Of a stretch of DNA of 64,000 nt, positions 43,777 to 52,876 are shown one piece after another. The translations under genes and the position numbers were made by a program. Origin of the DNA: Yimella sp. cx-51 (GTDB taxonomy: Bacteria; Actinomycetota; Actinomycetes; Actinomycetales; Dermatophilaceae); contig NZ_CP072113.1 in the NCBI RefSeq assembly GCF_017654605.1, positions 2,728,001-2,792,000 of the forward strand, written 5' to 3'. Each line of letters opens with the position of its first letter. The first letter of the stretch is position 1. Under the pieces are notes generated by a model. That model saw only the letters and a program-made list of their open reading frames with translations, made no database searches and was not told the origin of the DNA.

Positions 43777-44810
43777 CCACTCTCGAAGCACCCGCCGCCA
43801 CACAAACACTCACTTTCAGCAAGGCGATCAACCAAGCGCTGCGCGACGCGATGGCGCACGACGACAACGTCCTGATGTTCGGCGAGGACGTCGGCGTGCT
43901 CGGTGGCGTCTTCCGCGTCACCGACGGGCTCACCAAGGAGTTCGGTGAGGAGCGTTGTTTCGACACCCCGCTGGCCGAGAGTGGCATTGTCGGCTTCGCG
44001 ATCGGCCTGTGCTACACCGGTTTTCGTCCGGTTGTGGAGATGCAGTTCGATGCCTTCGCCTATCCGGCGTTCGAGCAGATCGCGTCCCACGTCGCCAAGA
44101 TGCACAACCGCACCAACGGCTCGGTCAGCCTGCCGATGGTCATCCGGGTGCCCTACGCCGGGGGCATCGGCGGCGTCGAGCACCACTGCGATTCCAGCGA
44201 GGGCTACTACGCCCACACCCCCGGCCTGAAGGTCTACACGCCCGCCACGCCGGAGGATGCCTACTGGATGCTGCGCGCCGCCATCGACGACCCCGACCCG
44301 GTGGTTTTCATGGAGCCGAAGGTCGCCTACTGGAACAAGGCGGACGTCGACACCTCTGCTCCTGGTCAACCCGTCGGCGAGGCGGCGGTGCGCCGGCCGG
44401 GCAAGGACGTCACGCTCATCACCTACGGTCCGTCGCTGGCGATCAGCCTGAAGGCAGCCGCCGCTGCGGCCGAGGAGGGCTGGGACGTCGAGGTCATCGA
44501 CCTGCGCAGCATCGTGCCGCTCGACGACCGCACCGTCATGGAGTCGGTGCGCCACACCGGCCGCTGCATCGTGGTCAGCGAAGCACAGGAATTCGCCGGT
44601 GTCGCAGGCGAACTCGCCGCCCGTATCACCGAGCAGTGCTTCCACTCCTTGGCCGCGCCGGTGCTGCGGGTGAGCGGACTCCCGCTGCCCTACCCAGCGC
44701 CCATGTTGGAGCACACCTACCTGCCGGGCGTCGATCGCATCCTCGATGCGATCGAGCGTCTGCAGTGGGACGACGAGCCCGATCTCACCCACCACGGGGT
44801 GCAGTCGTGA
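43773..44810 (+). CDS. bkdB: Branched-chain 2-oxoacid dehydrogenase E1 beta
   Basis: A 345-residue E1 beta subunit that completes the TPP site with BkdA and carries the E2 contact surface. The start has FSKAINQALRDAMAHDDNVLMFGEDVGVLGGVF, the family hallmark, followed by DTPLAESGIVGFAIG and the VEMQFDAFAYPAFEQ segment. A strong GGAGGAGGGG precedes the ATG, inside the end of bkdA. The stop overlaps the bkdC start (GTGA). The three genes form a tightly coupled operon. Confidence 0.92.
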   Translation: MTTLEAPAATQTLTFSKAINQALRDAMAHDDNVLMFGEDVGVLGGVFRVTDGLTKEFGEERCFDTPLAESGIVGFAIGLCYTGFRPVVEMQFDAFAYPAFEQIASHVAKMHNRTNGSVSLPMVIRVPYAGGIGGVEHHCDSSEGYYAHTPGLKVYTPATPEDAYWMLRAAIDDPDPVVFMEPKVAYWNKADVDTSAPGQPVGEAAVRRPGKDVTLITYGPSLAISLKAAAAAAEEGWDVEVIDLRSIVPLDDRTVMESVRHTGRCIVVSEAQEFAGVAGELAARITEQCFHSLAAPVLRVSGLPLPYPAPMLEHTYLPGVDRILDAIERLQWDDEPDLTHHGVQS

Positions 44811-46180
44811 GCGATCAGGTCTTCCAACTGCCCGACCTCGGCGAAGGCCTTACCGAGGCCGAGATCGTGGAGTGGCTCGTGGACGATGACGCGCAGGTGA
44901 GCATCGACCAGAACGTCGTTGTGGTCGAGACCGCCAAGGCCACGGTCGAGGTGCCGATCCCCTTCGCCGGGCGTGTTTCCGGGCGGCACGGTGCCGTTGG
45001 TGATGTCGTCGCGGTGGGTGCACCGCTGATCACGGTCGCGGGAAGCGCTTCGTCCAGCTCGTCGGCCGGGGGCGGTGCGTCGGACGAGGGTTCGGGCGCG
45101 GTGCTCATCGGTTACGGCACCGGGCACGGCCAGACCTCCCGTCGCCGTCGCGGTGGTGCTCGGGGTGCTGCTGCAGTTGCTCCTCCCGCACCAGTTGTTC
45201 CCGCGCCGGCCTCGCCGGTGGCCGCTCCCGCAGCGGTCGCATCGGAGGCGTCGGCCCCAGCACCAGCCGCTGCGGTCTCGCCTCCCGAAACCGCTGCCCC
45301 GCAGGTCATTTCGCCTTTGGTACGCAAGCTGGCGCTCGACCACGGCATCGATCTGCTCTCGCTGCGTCCGGCTGTCGGTGAAGTGCTTCGCCGCAGCGAT
45401 GTCGAAGCGGCGATCAGCAGTCGGCCCTCTTCGTCGTCGGGTCCTGCGGCGGCTGCCGCTCTCCCTCCGGCTTCGGCCACCGTCGAGGCATCGGCTTCGG
45501 TCGAGGGTGACGAGCGCATCCCGCTCACCGGGCTGCGTCGGGTGATCGCGGACAAGTTGTCGACCTCCCGCCGCGAGATCCCGGACGCGACCACCTGGGT
45601 CGATGTCGATGCCACTGGCCTGATGTCGGCGCGTGATGCGCTGCGCGAACAGGGCGTGGGTCTGCTCGCCCTCCTGGCACGGTTCTGCGTGGCCGGGCTG
45701 CAGCAGTTCCCCGAACTCAACGCGTCCGTCGACGGCGATGCGATCGTGCGACACAAGGCGATCAACCTCGGCTTCGCGGCGCAGTCGCCCCGCGGACTCG
45801 TCGTACCGGTCGTGCGCGACGCCCACACCTTGTCGACGCGTGAACTTGGCGCAGCGCTGGCCGAACTCACCCGACGCGCCCGCGACGGCGAACTGTCGCC
45901 CGCCGAACTCACCGGCGGCACCTTCACCCTCAACAACTACGGGGTCTTCGGGGTCGACGGCTCGACGCCGATCATCAACCACCCCGAAGCGGCGATGCTC
46001 GGGGTCGGCCGCATCATCGATCGGCCGTGGGTGGTCAACGGCGAACTCGCGGTACGCAAGGTCAGCCAATTGGGATTCACCTTCGACCACCGAGTGTGCG
46101 ACGGCGGATCAGCCGGCGGCTTCCTGCGATTCGTCGCCGATGCGGTCGAGCAACCGCTGCGACTGCTCGCCGACTGCTGA
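44807..46180 (+). CDS. bkdC: 2-oxoacid dehydrogenase E2 acyltransferase
   Basis: A 457-residue E2. One N-terminal lipoyl domain has the lipoylated Lys in ETAKATVEV (about 44-46). A long Ala/Pro/Ser linker includes an unusual basic run RRRRGGARG. An E3-binding domain (SPLVRKLALDHGIDLLSL) follows, then a catalytic domain ending with DHRVCDGG, where His and Asp are the active-site pair. It starts at GTG 44807. It moves the acyl group from E1 to CoA. E3 is not in the cluster and must come from elsewhere. There is a single lipoyl domain. Confidence 0.92.
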   Translation: MSDQVFQLPDLGEGLTEAEIVEWLVDDDAQVSIDQNVVVVETAKATVEVPIPFAGRVSGRHGAVGDVVAVGAPLITVAGSASSSSSAGGGASDEGSGAVLIGYGTGHGQTSRRRRGGARGAAAVAPPAPVVPAPASPVAAPAAVASEASAPAPAAAVSPPETAAPQVISPLVRKLALDHGIDLLSLRPAVGEVLRRSDVEAAISSRPSSSSGPAAAAALPPASATVEASASVEGDERIPLTGLRRVIADKLSTSRREIPDATTWVDVDATGLMSARDALREQGVGLLALLARFCVAGLQQFPELNASVDGDAIVRHKAINLGFAAQSPRGLVVPVVRDAHTLSTRELGAALAELTRRARDGELSPAELTGGTFTLNNYGVFGVDGSTPIINHPEAAMLGVGRIIDRPWVVNGELAVRKVSQLGFTFDHRVCDGGSAGGFLRFVADAVEQPLRLLADC

Positions 46181-46281
46181 CCCACACAGACCACACACAT
46201 TCGATGCCAACCGCGTCGCTGCGCAGCCCAGGTGCTGCGTAGGATGCGCCCTGGTAACTCTTACATCTTTCGGAGGAAGCA

Positions 46282-46584
46282 ATGACCACCACACACGTTC
46301 GCCGTGGCGCCGTAGCAGCCGTTGCCGGTGTTTTCCTGATGGGCGGCCTGGCGGCCTGCGGTGGCGCAGCCGTCGAGAAGTCCGATGTCGAGAAGACCAT
46401 CAAGCAGAAGCTCACCGAGAGCGGCGTGAAGGTCGAGTCCGTCAAGTGCGAGGACAACCTCAAGGCCGAGGTCAAGGCCAGCACCGACTGCGACGCCAAG
46501 GTCGGTGGCACCACGCAGAAGCTGCGCGCCGTCGTGAAGTCGGTCGACGGCAAGACCGTCAACTACACCGTCGAGAAGCGCTGA
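46282..46584 (+). CDS. DUF4333 lipoprotein
   Basis: A 100-residue lipoprotein with a basic start, hydrophobic core and lipobox LAAC (Cys at about 26). The mature part has two Cys (in VKCEDN and TDCDAK) and the DUF4333 pattern with a beta-rich end. GGAGGAAG precedes the ATG. Secreted DUF4333 proteins are common in Actinobacteria and lack a known role. A strong hairpin with a UUCG loop follows. Confidence 0.82.
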   Translation: MTTTHVRRGAVAAVAGVFLMGGLAACGGAAVEKSDVEKTIKQKLTESGVKVESVKCEDNLKAEVKASTDCDAKVGGTTQKLRAVVKSVDGKTVNYTVEKR

Positions 46585-46601
46585 GCCCCTTTAGTTTTCA
46601 C

Positions 46602-46635
46602 GAACGGGCGGTCACCTTCGGGTGGCCGCCCGTTC
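46602..46635 (+). terminator. Hairpin terminator with UUCG tetraloop
   Basis: A 15-base stem, GAACGGGCGGTCACC (46602-46616) with GGTGGCCGCCCGTTC (46621-46635, one G-U pair), encloses the stable loop TTCG closed by C-G. It lies 18 bases after the DUF4333 stop. There is no U-tract, as is common in high-GC Actinobacteria. Confidence 0.8.
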
Positions 46636-46649
46636 GCATGGCCGCGGCC

Positions 46650-46695
46650 GGTTTCGACACGCCCACTCGTTTCTCGTGCTCTGCTCAACCACCGG
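46650..46695. repeat. GGTTGAGC...GTCGAAACC interspersed repeat (copy 3, reverse)
   Basis: GGTTTCGACACGCCCACTCG, a variable core and CTGCTCAACCACCGG form a reverse-oriented copy of the repeat seen at 6801 and 14153. It lies between the terminator and the end of hutI. Confidence 0.6.
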
Positions 46696-46710
46696 ACGCG
46701 AGGCCCTTCC

Positions 46711-47880
46711 TCAGTGCCCGGTCGTCAGCTCCAACGCCTTCGCGATGGGCACGCCCGGGCGGTAGGCCAAGTGCAGATGGCTCGGGGCGTCCAGCACTGT
46801 CAGGTCTGTTCGCGCTCCCACTCGCAGCACACCGATGTCATTGCGCCGCAACGACTTCGCCGCACCGGCAGTGGCTGCCCACACCGCTTCACCCGGGGTC
46901 ATCCGCATCTCGCGCACGGCGAGCGCGATGACGAAGGGCACCGAGTTTGAGTAACAGGTGCCCGGGTTGCAGTCACTCGCCAGAGCAACGGTGGCGCCGG
47001 CATCGATCAGGTCGCGGGCTCGTGGGTAGGGCATGCGGGTGGAGAACTCCACTCCCGGAAGCAGGGTGGCGACGGTGTCGCTGCCCGCGAGTGCTTCGAC
47101 GTCCGCGTCACTGAGGAAGGTGCAGTGATCGACGCTGGCGGCGTCGAGTTCGACGGCCAACTGCACCCCCGGCCCATGACCCAGCTGGTTGCCGTGCACC
47201 CGGAGCGCCAGCCCCTTCGCCGCGCATGCCTCCAGTACCCGCCGCGACTCGTCCTCGGTGAAGGCGTAGGCACTGTTCGGCTCACAGAAGACGTCGGCCC
47301 ACTTGGCATGGGGTGCGCAGGCGTCCAGCATCTCCCCCGCGACGAGGTCGACGTAGGCGGCGCGGTCGTCCCGGGCCTCGGGCGGGACGACGTGTGCGCC
47401 GAGGAAGGTGGTCTCGTCGGTGAATTCGCGGGCGATACGCAGCGAGCGCGCTTCGTGTTCGACATCCAGGCCGTAGCCCGATTTGATCTCGACCGTGGTG
47501 GTGCCCTGGGCGCGCATCTGTTGGATGCGAGCACCCACGAGCGCGCGCAGCTCGTCGTCGGATGCACCGCGGGTGGCGGCCATCGAGACGGCGATGCCAC
47601 CACCGTCGTAGGGCTCGCCGGTCATGCGGGCGGTGAACTCGGCCGATCGGTCACCGGCGAAGACGAGGTGGGTGTGGCTGTCGACGAACCCGGGCAGCAC
47701 CGCGCGGCCGCCGAGGTCGATTCGCTCATCGGCGTCCGGCGCTTGGGTGGCAGGTCCGATCCACTCGATTCCGTTGTCGCCCAGCACGATTGCGGCATTC
47801 TCGACAATGCCGAGCAGGCCGCTTTCTTGAGCGGAGTCGTTGGTGACGAGTTCGGCGATACCGGTGACCAGGGTTGTCAT
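46711..47880 (-). CDS. hutI: Imidazolonepropionase
   Basis: A 389-residue zinc amidohydrolase that opens the imidazolone ring to N-formimidoyl-L-glutamate, step three of histidine degradation. The metal and substrate motifs are [28 protein letters not shown], the HGNQLG segment and [11 protein letters not shown]. These identify HutI over other amidohydrolases. The ATG overlaps the hutF stop (ATGA), so the two are coupled. Confidence 0.95.
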   Translation of the reverse strand: MTTLVTGIAELVTNDSAQESGLLGIVENAAIVLGDNGIEWIGPATQAPDADERIDLGGRAVLPGFVDSHTHLVFAGDRSAEFTARMTGEPYDGGGIAVSMAATRGASDDELRALVGARIQQMRAQGTTTVEIKSGYGLDVEHEARSLRIAREFTDETTFLGAHVVPPEARDDRAAYVDLVAGEMLDACAPHAKWADVFCEPNSAYAFTEDESRRVLEACAAKGLALRVHGNQLGHGPGVQLAVELDAASVDHCTFLSDADVEALAGSDTVATLLPGVEFSTRMPYPRARDLIDAGATVALASDCNPGTCYSNSVPFVIALAVREMRMTPGEAVWAATAGAAKSLRRNDIGVLRVGARTDLTVLDAPSHLHLAYRPGVPIAKALELTTGH

Positions 47881-49310
47881 GCGTCCTCCCAGAAGGGTGC
47901 GATGGCGTCGGTGAGTAGGCGTCCGACATCTCCGAGGCGATGCTGGCCGTCGGAGACGATCTGTTCTCCGCTGGTCACGACGGCGTGGACATCGGCGGCG
48001 GTGGCGCTGAAGGCGATCTGTGCGGGGTGGCTGCCGGCAGTGCGCGGTGAGTCGAGCCGCACGGAGATGAAGTCGGCGTGCTGCCCGACGGCCAGACTGC
48101 CGATCTCGCCGAAGCCGATGCTTGCGTAGCCCGTCGCGAAATCGAGAAGCTCGTTCGGGGAGAAGTGACCGCGCTCATTGGTGCGTAATCGGTCGTGCAT
48201 CTCGACCGCCCGCATCTCCTCGAACATGTCGATGACGGCGTGCTGGTCGCTTCCGAGGGTGAGCTGAACTCCACTGTCTCGCAATGCCTTCGCCGGTCCG
48301 ATGCCATCCGCGAGGTCACGCTCGGTGGTCGGGCAGAAGCTGGCATGCGCGTTCGCCCGCCCCAACAGGGCGATGTCGGTATCGGTCAGGTGAGTTGCGT
48401 GCACAGCCGTGAGGTTGCGGTCGAGCAGCTGCGCATCGGTGAGAAGCTGCGTCGGGGTCCGTCCGTAGTACGCGAGGGCAGCCTCGTTCTCGGCGGGTTG
48501 TTCGCTGAGGTGGATGTGCAAGGGAGTGTTGATCCAAGTGCCGTCGCACACGTGGCTGGCCACATTCGCCGCAGCCGACAACTGATCGAACGGGACTGCT
48601 CGCACCGAATGCATGGCGGTGGCGATCGTGCTCCGGCCGTGGTCAGTTTCCAAGCGGCTCACTCGATCGGCCCACGCCATCACATCCTTGTCACCGAATC
48701 GGCGTTGCTGCGGCGAGAGTTCTGTGTGCCCATCTGCCGTGAGACCCCCGGCCAGGTAACAGGTGTCGAGCAGGCACAACCTGATGCCGGCGTCCCGAGC
48801 AGCCTGCTGGAGCGCCTTGCCCATCTCGTTCGGATCGTCGTACGGCGTGCCGTCCGGGTTGTGGTGCACGTAGTGGAACTCCCCCACCGCGGTGATGCCG
48901 GCAAGCGCCATCTCCGCGTAGGTGGCGCGGGCGAGCGCGAGGTAGTTCTCCGGATCAAGTTGTGTAGCAACGTGATACATGCGGTCGCGCCAGGTCCAGA
49001 AGGTGCCGTCCTGGTCGTGAGTACGTCCGCGTAGCGCGCGGTGGAAGGCGTGGCTGTGGGTGTTGGCGAAGGCGGGCATCGTGACGCCAGGCAACCGCAC
49101 ATCACCCGGCTCGGCAGGGGTGCTCTCGATCGAGAGGATCCGCGGACCAATCCGTCCCTCCAGCAAATCGGCGTGAGTTTGTGGCCTTTGTGCACCGTAC
49201 GAAGGCCACAAACTCACGCCGATTTCACCCACGGTGATGCGTACCGACGGACGCGTGCCCTCGGGCAGCTGCGCGTACTCACACCAGTAGGTGGTGGCCC
49301 CTGTGCTCAT
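47877..49310 (-). CDS. hutF: Formimidoylglutamate deiminase carrying an in-frame palindromic insert
   Basis: A 477-residue zinc amidohydrolase that converts N-formimidoylglutamate to N-formylglutamate and ammonia. The motifs are [27 protein letters not shown] and [16 protein letters not shown]. Between the strand SVRITV and EGRI, where relatives need only one or two residues, residues 28-50 are extra (they include [17 protein letters not shown]). They are coded by a 61-base perfect-armed palindrome at 49165-49225 read in frame. The insert is in the N-terminal beta domain, far from the metal site, so activity may be kept. The ATG overlaps the M20 gene stop. Confidence 0.92.
   Translation of the reverse strand: MSTGATTYWCEYAQLPEGTRPSVRITVGEIGVSLWPSYGAQRPQTHADLLEGRIGPRILSIESTPAEPGDVRLPGVTMPAFANTHSHAFHRALRGRTHDQDGTFWTWRDRMYHVATQLDPENYLALARATYAEMALAGITAVGEFHYVHHNPDGTPYDDPNEMGKALQQAARDAGIRLCLLDTCYLAGGLTADGHTELSPQQRRFGDKDVMAWADRVSRLETDHGRSTIATAMHSVRAVPFDQLSAAANVASHVCDGTWINTPLHIHLSEQPAENEAALAYYGRTPTQLLTDAQLLDRNLTAVHATHLTDTDIALLGRANAHASFCPTTERDLADGIGPAKALRDSGVQLTLGSDQHAVIDMFEEMRAVEMHDRLRTNERGHFSPNELLDFATGYASIGFGEIGSLAVGQHADFISVRLDSPRTAGSHPAQIAFSATAADVHAVVTSGEQIVSDGQHRLGDVGRLLTDAIAPFWEDA
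49165..49225. repeat. Palindromic element type A inside hutF
   Basis: Two perfectly complementary 24-base arms (49165-49188 and 49202-49225) enclose a 13-base loop. The arms contain CGTGAGTTTGTGG and CCACAAACTCACG. A near-identical element at 57341-57400 is intergenic. Translated on the minus strand it gives the extra residues of HutF. Confidence 0.95.
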
Positions 49311-50515
49311 GAGTCACCCGCCAGGTCTTCCAGCACCGCGACCAGCGCGTCCACGCCGCGGTGGCAGTCGTCCGCCTCCGCGAACTCCTCCGGAGTATGC
49401 GAGCTGCCCGTGGGATTGCGCACGAAGAGCATCGTCGTCGGCACCCCTGCGTTGGCGAGGATGCCGGCGTCGTGGCCAGCTCCGGTGCCGAGCATGGGGG
49501 TCTGATCGCCGAGCACACTTCGCACCCGGGCCGTCAGGGACGCATCGAAGTGGGTGGTGGGCGTCCACGACTCCTGGGTGAGGACGTCAGGGAAACGTTG
49601 TTCGAGCGCCTCGATCGTCGCGAGTACGAGTTGCTCGTCGCTGCTGCGGGCGTCCAGCCAGGCGGTGACGTGCGACGGGATCGCGTTGACGCCACCGGGT
49701 GTCACCTTCAGCTTCCCGACCGTTGCGACACAACGCGATTCGCCGTCACGCGCAGCGGCCTCCTCGCGTGCCGCCACAGCGAACATCGCCGCCTTGAGCA
49801 TGGCGTCGTCCCGATCAGCCAGGGCGGTGGTGCCGGCGTGGTCGGCGCGTCCGGAGAAGTCGGCACGCCAGCGTCCGTGTGGCCAGATGTCGGTGCCCAC
49901 GGCCACAGCCGAGGTGGACGGGTCGAGGTCGGCGAGAGCCCGTCCCTGCTCGACGTGTAACTCGATGAAGGCCCCGACGCGGCGCAGCGTTTCATCGTCG
50001 CCGCCGATGTCAGCCGGACGTCCGGCCTTCTGCAGCGCTTCCGCCATCGTCACACCGTCGGCATCCTTCAGGCCGAGGGCACGCTCACCAGTGAGCGCTC
50101 CGGTGATCACCCGCGAGCCCGCACATGCGACGCCGAACCGCGCACCTTCCTCGTCGCCGAAGTTGACGACACCGATCGGTCGGCGGGGCTGAAAACCCTT
50201 CTCCTGCAAAGCCGCTACTGCCGCAAGCGATGAGACGACGCCGAGCGGGCCGTCGAATGCTCCGCCATCAGGCACCGAGTCGAGGTGAGAACCCGTGACG
50301 ACACCGGGCTCACTGTCGGGATCACCCCACCAGGCCCATTGGTTGCCCATGCGGTCTTCGACGAGGTCGAGTCCAAGCGCGGCGCATTCAGCCGCGAACC
50401 ATTCGCGCAGCGTGTGATCTTCCCGGGTGAGCGCAAACCGCCGGTAGCCACCGGACGAAGCGTCCCGGCCGATCGGCTCGATCTGTGCCCACAGCCGGTC
50501 GAAGTAGGAATGCAC
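49307..50515 (-). CDS. M20-family amidohydrolase (allantoate amidohydrolase type)
   Basis: A 402-residue two-metal hydrolase of the AllC/HyuC/N-carbamoylase group. The metal ligands are seen in GSHLDSVPDGGAFDGPLG, GDEEGARFG, ELHVEQG and GAGHDAG. Family members hydrolyse allantoate or N-carbamoyl amino acids. Its place between hutU and hutF, in a hut set without hutG, suggests it may handle N-formylglutamate; alternatively it is the missing AllC of the purine pathway. I chose GTG 50513-50515 because GGAAGG lies 9 bases upstream; a GTG at 50522-50524 would touch that site. Confidence 0.85.
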   Translation of the reverse strand: MHSYFDRLWAQIEPIGRDASSGGYRRFALTREDHTLREWFAAECAALGLDLVEDRMGNQWAWWGDPDSEPGVVTGSHLDSVPDGGAFDGPLGVVSSLAAVAALQEKGFQPRRPIGVVNFGDEEGARFGVACAGSRVITGALTGERALGLKDADGVTMAEALQKAGRPADIGGDDETLRRVGAFIELHVEQGRALADLDPSTSAVAVGTDIWPHGRWRADFSGRADHAGTTALADRDDAMLKAAMFAVAAREEAAARDGESRCVATVGKLKVTPGGVNAIPSHVTAWLDARSSDEQLVLATIEALEQRFPDVLTQESWTPTTHFDASLTARVRSVLGDQTPMLGTGAGHDAGILANAGVPTTMLFVRNPTGSSHTPEEFAEADDCHRGVDALVAVLEDLAGDS

Positions 50516-50534
50516 AGCAGTCACCCTTCCAATC

Positions 50535-50540
50535 TAGAGT
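50535..50540 (+). promoter_or_regulatory. Leaderless -10 box (TAGAGT)
   Basis: TAGAGT ends 7 bases before the ATG at 50548, which has no Shine-Dalgarno sequence. It lies in the narrow divergent gap next to the M20 gene. Confidence 0.6.
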
Positions 50541-50547
50541 CGAGCGC

Positions 50548-51018
50548 ATGGCTGAGGACGAACCCACGACTGCCGCGATCGACGCCGTGCGTGCTGCAGG
50601 CATCGAACACACCGTCACCCGGCACGGTGAGGTGTCGAGCTTGGCGGAGGCGGCTGCGGCGCGGGGCATCGAGCCACGCGATCTGATCAAGACGCTCGTC
50701 GTGCGAGTGACCGATGACGAGTACGTCTTCGTGCTGGTGCCGGGCGACCGGAAGTTCTCGTGGCCGAAGGTGCGTGCGCTGCTGGGCAGCAACCGGCTGT
50801 CGATGCCCGATGCCGACACGGCAAAGACGGTCACCGGGTACGAGCGCGGCACCATCACTCCGTTCGGCTCGACGACGGCATTGCCCGTCTACGCCGACGA
50901 GCACCTGCGCGGTCGCACGATCAGTCTCGGCGGCGGCGGTCATGGCGTCGGACTGACCGTGCGGGGCGATGACCTCATCACTCATTTCGACGCGACGGTC
51001 GCCGACCTCTCCGAATAG
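50548..51018 (+). CDS. YbaK/EbsC-type aminoacyl-tRNA deacylase
   Basis: A 156-residue protein of the YbaK family, which removes wrongly attached amino acids (such as Cys from tRNA-Pro) from tRNA. The family's substrate Lys is in LIKTLVVRV, and the GxxSP-type region reads GTITPFGSTTALPVYAD. The C-terminal SLGGGGHGVGLTVRGDDL block is typical. It is transcribed against the surrounding hut genes and splits them into two minus-strand groups. Its tRNA substrate is unknown. Confidence 0.88.
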   Translation: MAEDEPTTAAIDAVRAAGIEHTVTRHGEVSSLAEAAAARGIEPRDLIKTLVVRVTDDEYVFVLVPGDRKFSWPKVRALLGSNRLSMPDADTAKTVTGYERGTITPFGSTTALPVYADEHLRGRTISLGGGGHGVGLTVRGDDLITHFDATVADLSE

Positions 51019-51086
51019 CCCACCGACCGCCCGCAGGACGCGGGTCAGCGCGACTCTCCTGGAGGCCGTCGGGGTGGGGTTCATCG

Positions 51087-52853
51087 TCAGGCGCCGGCCT
51101 TGGGTGCCTTGCTGGACGCCGCCTTCTGGGTGGCGGCCTGCTGCGCGGCTTGGGCGCCACCCGCGTCACGCACGACCGGCGTCATCGGCACCTTCGCCCC
51201 ACGCTCGGACGCCACGTCAACCGCGCGCTGGTAACCGGCGTCCGCGTGCCGGAAGACACCCATGGCGGGGTCGTTGGTCAGCAGGGCATTGAGCTTGGCG
51301 GCTGCCAGCTCGGTGCCGTCGGCGACGCCCACCTGACCGGCGTGGATCGAGCGTCCGATGCCGACGCCGCCGCCGTGGTGCAGCGACACCCAGGTGGCGC
51401 CGGAGCTGGTGGCGGTCAGCGCGTTGAGCAGCGGCCAGTCGGCAATGGCGTCGGAGCCGTCGAGCATGCCCTCGGTCTCGCGATAGGGCGAGGCGACCGA
51501 GCCGGAGTCGAGGTGGTCGCGGCCGATGACGATGGGAGCCGACACCTTGCCCTCCTTGACCAGCTGGTTGAAGAGCAGTCCGGCCTTGTGACGCTCGCCG
51601 TAACCGAGCCAGCAGATGCGCGCCGGAAGACCCTCGAACTCCACGAATTCACCTGCGGCGTCGAGCCATCGGTGCAGGTGCTCATTCTCGGGGAAGAGCT
51701 CCTTGAGCGCCTTGTCGGTGACCTTGATGTCTTCGGGGTCACCCGAGAGGGCCACCCAACGGAAGGGGCCGAGCCCTTCACAGAAGAGCGGACGGATGTA
51801 GGCCGGGACGAATCCGGGGAAGGCGAACGCGCGGTCGTAGCCGGCCGAGCGGGCTTCGTCGCGGATGGAGTTGCCGTAGTCGAAGACCTCGGCGCCGGCG
51901 TCCTGGAATTCCACCATCGCCTGCACCTGGGCCGCCATCGACTCGCGCGCCTTTTTCGTGAAACCGACAGGATCACCCTCGGCTTCGCGCTGCCACTCGT
52001 CCACACCGACCTCGATCGGGAGGTAGGAGAGCGGATCGTGGGCGGAGGTCTGGTCGGTGACGACGTCGATGCTGATGTCGCCGGCCTGGTGTCGCTTCAG
52101 CAGTTCGGGGAAGACCTCGGCGGCGTTGCCGACGATGCCGATGGAGACGGCGCGCTTCTCCTCGCGGGCGGCGTTGGCGCGGGTGATCGCGTCGTCCAGG
52201 TCGTCGGCGATCTCGGCGAGATAGCGCTTGGCGACGCGACGCTCCATGCGGGTGCGGTCGACGTCGGCGATCAGGCAGACACCGCCGTTGAGGGTGACGG
52301 CCAGCGGCTGCGCGCCGCCCATGCCGCCGCAGCCACCGGTGAGGGTGATCGTGCCGGCGAGGGTGCCACCGAAGCGCTTGCGGGCGACCGCAGCGAAGGT
52401 CTCGTACGTGCCCTGCAGGATGCCCTGGGTGGCGATGTAGATCCACGAGCCGGCCGTCATCTGGCCGTACATCATCAGACCTTCGGCTTCGAGCCGGCGG
52501 AATTCGGGCCAGGTGGCCCAGTCGGGCACGAGGTGGGAGTTGGCGATGAGCACGCGCGGCGCCCACTCGTTGGTGGTGACGACGCCGACCGGCTTGCCCG
52601 ACTGCACGAGCAGAGTCTCGTTGGGCTGCAACGTCTTCAGTGTCTCAACGATGGCATCGAAGGACTCCCAGTTGCGCGCGGCCTTGCCGGTGCCGCCGTA
52701 GACGACGAGGTCGTCGGGGCGCTCGGCCACTTCGGGATCGAGGTTGTTCATGAGCATGCGCAGCGGCGCCTCGGTCTGCCAGCACGTGGCGTTGAGCTCA
52801 GTGCCACGAGGAGCACGAACCGGACGCGGTCCGCTCTCGGTGGATGCGTTCAT
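51087..52853 (-). CDS. hutU: Urocanate hydratase
   Basis: A 588-residue NAD-dependent enzyme that hydrates urocanate to imidazolonepropionate, step two of histidine degradation. Family signatures include [46 protein letters not shown] for NAD and the active-site [10 protein letters not shown]. It has a short extra C-terminal tail of Ala/Lys. It follows hutH by 23 bases and forms one operon with it. Confidence 0.95.
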   Translation of the reverse strand: MNASTESGPRPVRAPRGTELNATCWQTEAPLRMLMNNLDPEVAERPDDLVVYGGTGKAARNWESFDAIVETLKTLQPNETLLVQSGKPVGVVTTNEWAPRVLIANSHLVPDWATWPEFRRLEAEGLMMYGQMTAGSWIYIATQGILQGTYETFAAVARKRFGGTLAGTITLTGGCGGMGGAQPLAVTLNGGVCLIADVDRTRMERRVAKRYLAEIADDLDDAITRANAAREEKRAVSIGIVGNAAEVFPELLKRHQAGDISIDVVTDQTSAHDPLSYLPIEVGVDEWQREAEGDPVGFTKKARESMAAQVQAMVEFQDAGAEVFDYGNSIRDEARSAGYDRAFAFPGFVPAYIRPLFCEGLGPFRWVALSGDPEDIKVTDKALKELFPENEHLHRWLDAAGEFVEFEGLPARICWLGYGERHKAGLLFNQLVKEGKVSAPIVIGRDHLDSGSVASPYRETEGMLDGSDAIADWPLLNALTATSSGATWVSLHHGGGVGIGRSIHAGQVGVADGTELAAAKLNALLTNDPAMGVFRHADAGYQRAVDVASERGAKVPMTPVVRDAGGAQAAQQAATQKAASSKAPKAGA

Positions 52854-52876
52854 GGTGGATCTCCTTCTCGGGTAAG

